From positions 1 to 10,199 of the forward strand of contig CAZCDO010000151.1 in the NCBI GenBank assembly GCA_964497135.1: 10,199 nucleotides of DNA, written 5' to 3'. The stretch comes from CAIJXV01 sp964497135. Lineage in GTDB: Bacteria > Verrucomicrobiota > Kiritimatiellia > CAIKKV01 > CAIJXV01. A model generated the notes under the pieces. It did not search any database, was not told the origin of the DNA, and was given only the letters and a program-made list of their open reading frames with translations. Position numbers and translations under genes: made by a program. This document shows positions 8,031-10,199 of the stretch, one piece after another; within the stretch, counting starts at the first letter, position 1, and every line of letters starts with the position of its first letter.

Positions 8031-8154
8031 GGGAGGGGGGAGAGTGAAACCTGAGATTTGAAACTGGAGCCGGAAATCAGAAGACCGGAGTCAGAAGGCA
8101 GAATTGTTGGGGAGGCATAGTGCAGAGGGCATAGGGGGAGAAGAATTCAGCCGA

Positions 8155-8175
8155 TTCCCCGGCGGGTGTTCGCCG
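8155..8175. repeat. Short 21-bp repeat, copy B
   Basis: Exact second copy of the stretch at 6619-6639. Here it lies inside the edge of a CTCACGC-family right end, whereas copy A lies outside it, so it looks like an independent small element. Confidence 0.6.
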
Positions 8176-8184
8176 TCTCTCCCC

Positions 8185-8245
8185 CTCCGCACCTCCGCCT
8201 GCCCTGCGAAGCCATTCGGGCGTAGCAGGGCGCCTCCGCGTGAGA
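8185..8245. repeat. Degenerate CTCACGC-family right end with a nested hairpin
   Basis: CCTCCGCACCTCCGC and then GCCTCCGCGTGAGA match the right end of units 1-4 (compare 6587-6611), but a hairpin of about 31 bp (8201-8231, GCCCTGC...GCAGGGC) sits between the two halves. This is a repeat within a repeat. Confidence 0.65.
8201..8231. repeat. 31-bp hairpin repeat, copy 1
   Basis: Stem GCCCTGC/GCAGGGC around GAAGCCATTCGGGCGTA. It aligns with 10000-10030 at about 25 of 31 positions, including the shared AGCCATTC core, and the ability to fold is kept in both. Confidence 0.65.
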
Positions 8246-8470
8246 CTGTTTCCCATCTGTTACCGAGTTCACCGACTCCTTCGTCGGCATGATCTCCTGT
8301 GACCTCTTGCTCCTTCAAGACCCAGCGCGGACCGGCTTGGCGCGACGCGCGCGAAGACGGGCCGCATCGGCTGGCCCCCTCCGTGCCTTCGTGGCTCTGT
8401 GGTAAAAATCAGAGTATCCTTCACTCACTAAGAACCAGATACATTTCGCTTCCTTTTCCCCTAGAACCTC

Positions 8471-8505
8471 GGGGCGTGCCATTCGGCTGCCGAATGGCGC
8501 GCCCC
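8471..8505. repeat. 35-bp near-perfect palindrome
   Basis: Arms 8471-8486 and 8490-8505 pair at 15 of 16 positions around a CTG loop (GGGGCGTGCCATTCGG with CCGAATGGCGCGCCCC). It lies about 115 bases past the stop of the AAA_14 gene. No T-run follows on either strand, so a transcript-end role is possible only in a non-canonical sense. Confidence 0.75.
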
Positions 8506-8619
8506 CTGTATTGGACTCTTCTTTGCGATCTTTGCGTTAAAATCGGATCTCAGATCTTTAACACCAAGGAAGCGATGGGCGGCCAGCGTTTGCCCCCACA
8601 GCCTTGGAAAGCGGATTAT

Positions 8620-9783
8620 TCAAATGATTTCACCCGCCCATAGCCTCGTCAAAAATTCGCGCCAGGGAAGGATTTCAATCCCTTCCTCGGTTTTCCGGGG
8701 AACCCCTTCGTTCGACACCACCACCCGCTTGCGGCATTTCGCTTCCTCGCCAAAGGCCCGCAACCCGCGAAGCGATTCCAGATCGACCCGCCGCCCGCCC
8801 TTGACTTCAATCGCCACTTCGCCCTTCGCCAGCACAAAATCAACTTCCAATCCGCTTTTGGTCCGCCAATAAGACAGCTCGAATTCATGTCCGGAATAAC
8901 GCCGATATCCGCGCAATTCCATCCAGATGAAATGCTCGAAGGCCTGGCCAAAATCGGCCCCCTGCTCGGCATTTAATACACGACCGGTCAAATGCGATAC
9001 CACCCCCACATCTATCATGTAAAATTTCTCGGCGGCTGTGATCGATTCCCGCCCCCGCCGCGGCACAAACGGCGGCAGAAAATCGCCCAACAAAGTATCC
9101 ACCAGAATATCGTAATAGGTCCGAACCGTTTTGGCATCCACTCCGCAATCCCGGGCCACATTGGCAAAATTAACCAACCCGCCATGTCCCAACGCCATGG
9201 CATCCAGAAATCGAGTGAATGCCGGCAAATTCCGGATCATCCCCTCCGCGATGATTTCCTCCCGCACATAATCCTGAATGTACGCCTGCAGGGATCGGCG
9301 CGGATCCGGTGAGGTGTAATGCGACGGCAATAAACCCGCGTTCACCACCCGGAGTAAATTCATCGTCCCGATTTCGGCGGATACCAGCGGTCCTAATTCA
9401 TAACGCCAGGCCCGGCCGCCCAATAGATTGGCATGTCCACGCCGAAGTTTTCGGGCGCTGGAACCACACAACACAAAACGCAAACCCCGGGTCTCAATCA
9501 GTCCATGAATTTCATCCAGCAAGGCGGGAACCTTTTGAACTTCATCCACAATAATGGGCTGGGCCAGTAAATTCGGTGGCGCGGCCAGAATTTCCTCCCG
9601 AAATCGATGCGGTTCTTTGATGAATTTAAAGAAAACATCGGTCTGGAGCAGATCAAACCACAGGTTCGCGGGATATTTTTGACGAAGCCACGTGGATTTG
9701 CCGGTTTTTCGGGCTCCCCATAGAAAGGCCGATTGCCGCTCCGGCAACTCGATTTTCAGCAAGCGGTTAAACACAAAAGACAC
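8620..9783 (-). CDS. AAA_14 / DUF4143 family ATPase
   Basis: 387 residues if read from GTG 9783 to TGA 8620. The N-terminal ATPase domain has a Walker A motif GARKTGKST (residues 23-31), a Walker B PIIVDE (76-81) with the following VQKVP, and a sensor-like FVLCGSSARKL (103-113), all typical of AAA_14. The C-terminal part is DUF4143: FYMIDVGVVSHLTG (254-267), FGQAFEHFIWMEL (278-290), then YWRTKSGLEVDFVL (305-318) and VAIEVKGG (323-330). The E283/D315/E326/K328 pattern looks like a PD-(D/E)XK nuclease-type core. Length is normal for the family. The cellular role is not established; ATP binding is secure, nuclease activity is inference. A TAG directly precedes GTG 9783; a second GTG at 9772-9774 (starting MFNRLLK) has AGGTG six bases upstream and may be the true start. 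The gene stands alone with its own promoter. Confidence 0.9.
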   Translation of the reverse strand: MSFVFNRLLKIELPERQSAFLWGARKTGKSTWLRQKYPANLWFDLLQTDVFFKFIKEPHRFREEILAAPPNLLAQPIIVDEVQKVPALLDEIHGLIETRGLRFVLCGSSARKLRRGHANLLGGRAWRYELGPLVSAEIGTMNLLRVVNAGLLPSHYTSPDPRRSLQAYIQDYVREEIIAEGMIRNLPAFTRFLDAMALGHGGLVNFANVARDCGVDAKTVRTYYDILVDTLLGDFLPPFVPRRGRESITAAEKFYMIDVGVVSHLTGRVLNAEQGADFGQAFEHFIWMELRGYRRYSGHEFELSYWRTKSGLEVDFVLAKGEVAIEVKGGRRVDLESLRGLRAFGEEAKCRKRVVVSNEGVPRKTEEGIEILPWREFLTRLWAGEII

Positions 9784-9785
9784 CT
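9781..9785 (-). promoter_or_regulatory. Ribosome binding site favouring the second GTG of the AAA_14 gene
   Basis: On the minus strand AGGTG lies six bases before GTG 9772-9774. The outer GTG (9781-9783) overlaps this site and has only GGAT three bases or fewer away, too close for good spacing. The site therefore favours a 384-residue protein starting MFNRLLK. Confidence 0.4.
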
Positions 9786-9810
9786 ATCCGTTTAAGTTGA
9801 ACTATTGAGG

Positions 9811-9839
9811 AATGTATTCCCTTTAAGAAGAACAGTCAA
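9811..9839 (-). promoter_or_regulatory. Sigma70-like promoter of the AAA_14 gene
   Basis: Minus-strand TTGACT (9834-9839, five of six) and TACATT (9811-9816, four of six) are separated by exactly 17 bases. Transcription would start near 9804, leaving a leader of about 20-30 bases. The -10 box overlaps a 12-bp palindrome, GGAATGTATTCC (9809-9820), which could be an operator. Confidence 0.5.
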
Positions 9840-9941
9840 GCCAAACGAAGGCTGAAGTCTGCGCGAGAGAGCCAAAGGCCCTGCGTCTTCCCGGAGGCGG
9901 GGAGGCTCTCGCAGAGTTCCACGGGGTTCAGATCCTTGTTC

Positions 9942-9978
9942 GTCCTGCTTCGTCCCGCAAAGCGGGACTTCGCAGGAC
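9942..9978. repeat. 37-bp hairpin with AAA loop
   Basis: Arms GTCCTGCTTCGTCCCGC and GCGGGACTTCGCAGGAC pair except at a three-base internal bulge, around AAA. It is the most stable-looking hairpin of the cluster. There is no downstream T-run on either strand. Confidence 0.75.
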
Positions 9979-9999
9979 AGGCAACGTGAAGAACGGCCT

Positions 10000-10030
10000 G
10001 CCCTTCGTAGCCATTCAGGCGAAGTTGGGC
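10000..10030. repeat. 31-bp hairpin repeat, copy 2
   Basis: GCCCTTCGTAGCCATTC followed by AGGCGAAGTTGGGC; matches copy 1 (8201-8231) at about 25 of 31 positions with the same fold and the AGCCATTC core. The shared structure and diverged sequence suggest a dispersed family. Confidence 0.6.
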
Positions 10031-10199
10031 CGTGCCATTCCACTCAAAGCTGTGGAATGACCCGTCCGGCTTTCTTTCAAGAGAAAAGGTCTTCTTCTCC
10101 ACTTGGCTTCATGAGAACACGGGACGGGTGATTCCGCCGCCGCGGCGGGATCGCACGGCCCTGACTTCACTCTTGTCTTAACTCTATCTGAACCCAGCG

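Larger units (their letters stand above)
8031..8619. other. Intergenic stretch made of repeat fragments, no gene seen
   Basis: This 589-bp gap holds no coding sequence I can support. Reading upward it contains: a purine-rich stretch with a GAAGACCGGAGTCAGAAGGC-type short repetition (about 8070-8100); copy B of a 21-bp repeat (8155-8175); a degenerate right end of the CTCACGC family carrying a hairpin (8185-8245); a fragment of another dispersed repeat with CCTTCGTGGCTCTGTGG (8377-8410); a strong palindrome (8471-8505); and a CTTTGCGATCTTTGCG fragment (8517-8544). No promoter stands out for the gene starting at 8030. Confidence 0.7.
9857..10148. repeat. Hairpin-rich non-coding region upstream of the AAA_14 promoter
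   Basis: Several inverted repeats lie in under 300 bp: GAGAGCC/GGCTCTC (9867-9873 with 9904-9910, extendable with bulges to TCTGCG/CGCAGA); a 17-bp-arm hairpin with an AAA loop (9942-9978); a 31-bp hairpin related to 8201-8231 (10000-10030); CATTCCAC/GTGGAATG (10036-10043 with 10052-10059); a longer-range pair 10054-10067 with 10122-10135 (13 of 14); and CCGCCGCGGCGG (10137-10148). The two minus-strand open frames here (10102-9836 and 10043-9792) run through the hairpins and resemble no family I know. The remaining 10149-10199 shows nothing recognisable. Confidence 0.65.

Noticed and set aside
9792..10102. Two overlapping minus-strand frames of 83 and 88 codons
   Set aside because: Both are read through strong hairpins, are in different frames over the same bases, and resemble no protein family I recognise.

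Overview
The window looks like a chromosomal piece of a GC-rich, repeat-laden Gram-negative-type bacterium. The large secreted LamG / Kre9-KNH-like surface protein, the AAA_14-DUF4143 ATPase and the many hairpin-forming intergenic repeats fit the PVC group (Verrucomicrobiota, Kiritimatiellota, Lentisphaerota) or a related uncultured lineage. This placement is an inference from gene style; the window has no marker gene.

Three genuine protein genes are visible, all on the minus strand. (1) Positions 5610 down to 1 and beyond the window edge: a giant exported protein (at least 1870 codons, 3' end outside the window) with a signal peptide, four LamG-type lectin-like domains, three copies of an unnamed FVGPDGT module and about five Kre9/KNH-like repeats. 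It has a good promoter and ribosome binding site. (2) 8030-6663: a polysaccharide-deacetylase-like (NodB-fold) protein, interrupted in frame by a 252-bp repeat element that adds 84 residues. (3) 9783-8620: a stand-alone AAA_14/DUF4143 ATPase with its own promoter.

The spaces between the genes (5611-6662, 8031-8619, 9784-10199) hold no convincing genes. They are mosaics of dispersed repeats: a tandem array of about 240-bp units bounded by CTCACGC...GCGTGAG ends, a 75-bp near-perfect inverted repeat, several 30-40-bp hairpins, and fragments of further repeat families. The same CTCACGC-type ends bound the element inside the deacetylase-like gene.

The three genes do not form an evident pathway. 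The surface protein and the deacetylase-like enzyme could both concern the cell envelope or extracellular polysaccharide, but they are separated by the repeat array and the surface gene has its own promoter. The most notable feature is the small, apparently non-autonomous repeat family that has expanded in tandem, been interrupted by other hairpins, and entered a coding sequence without breaking its frame.
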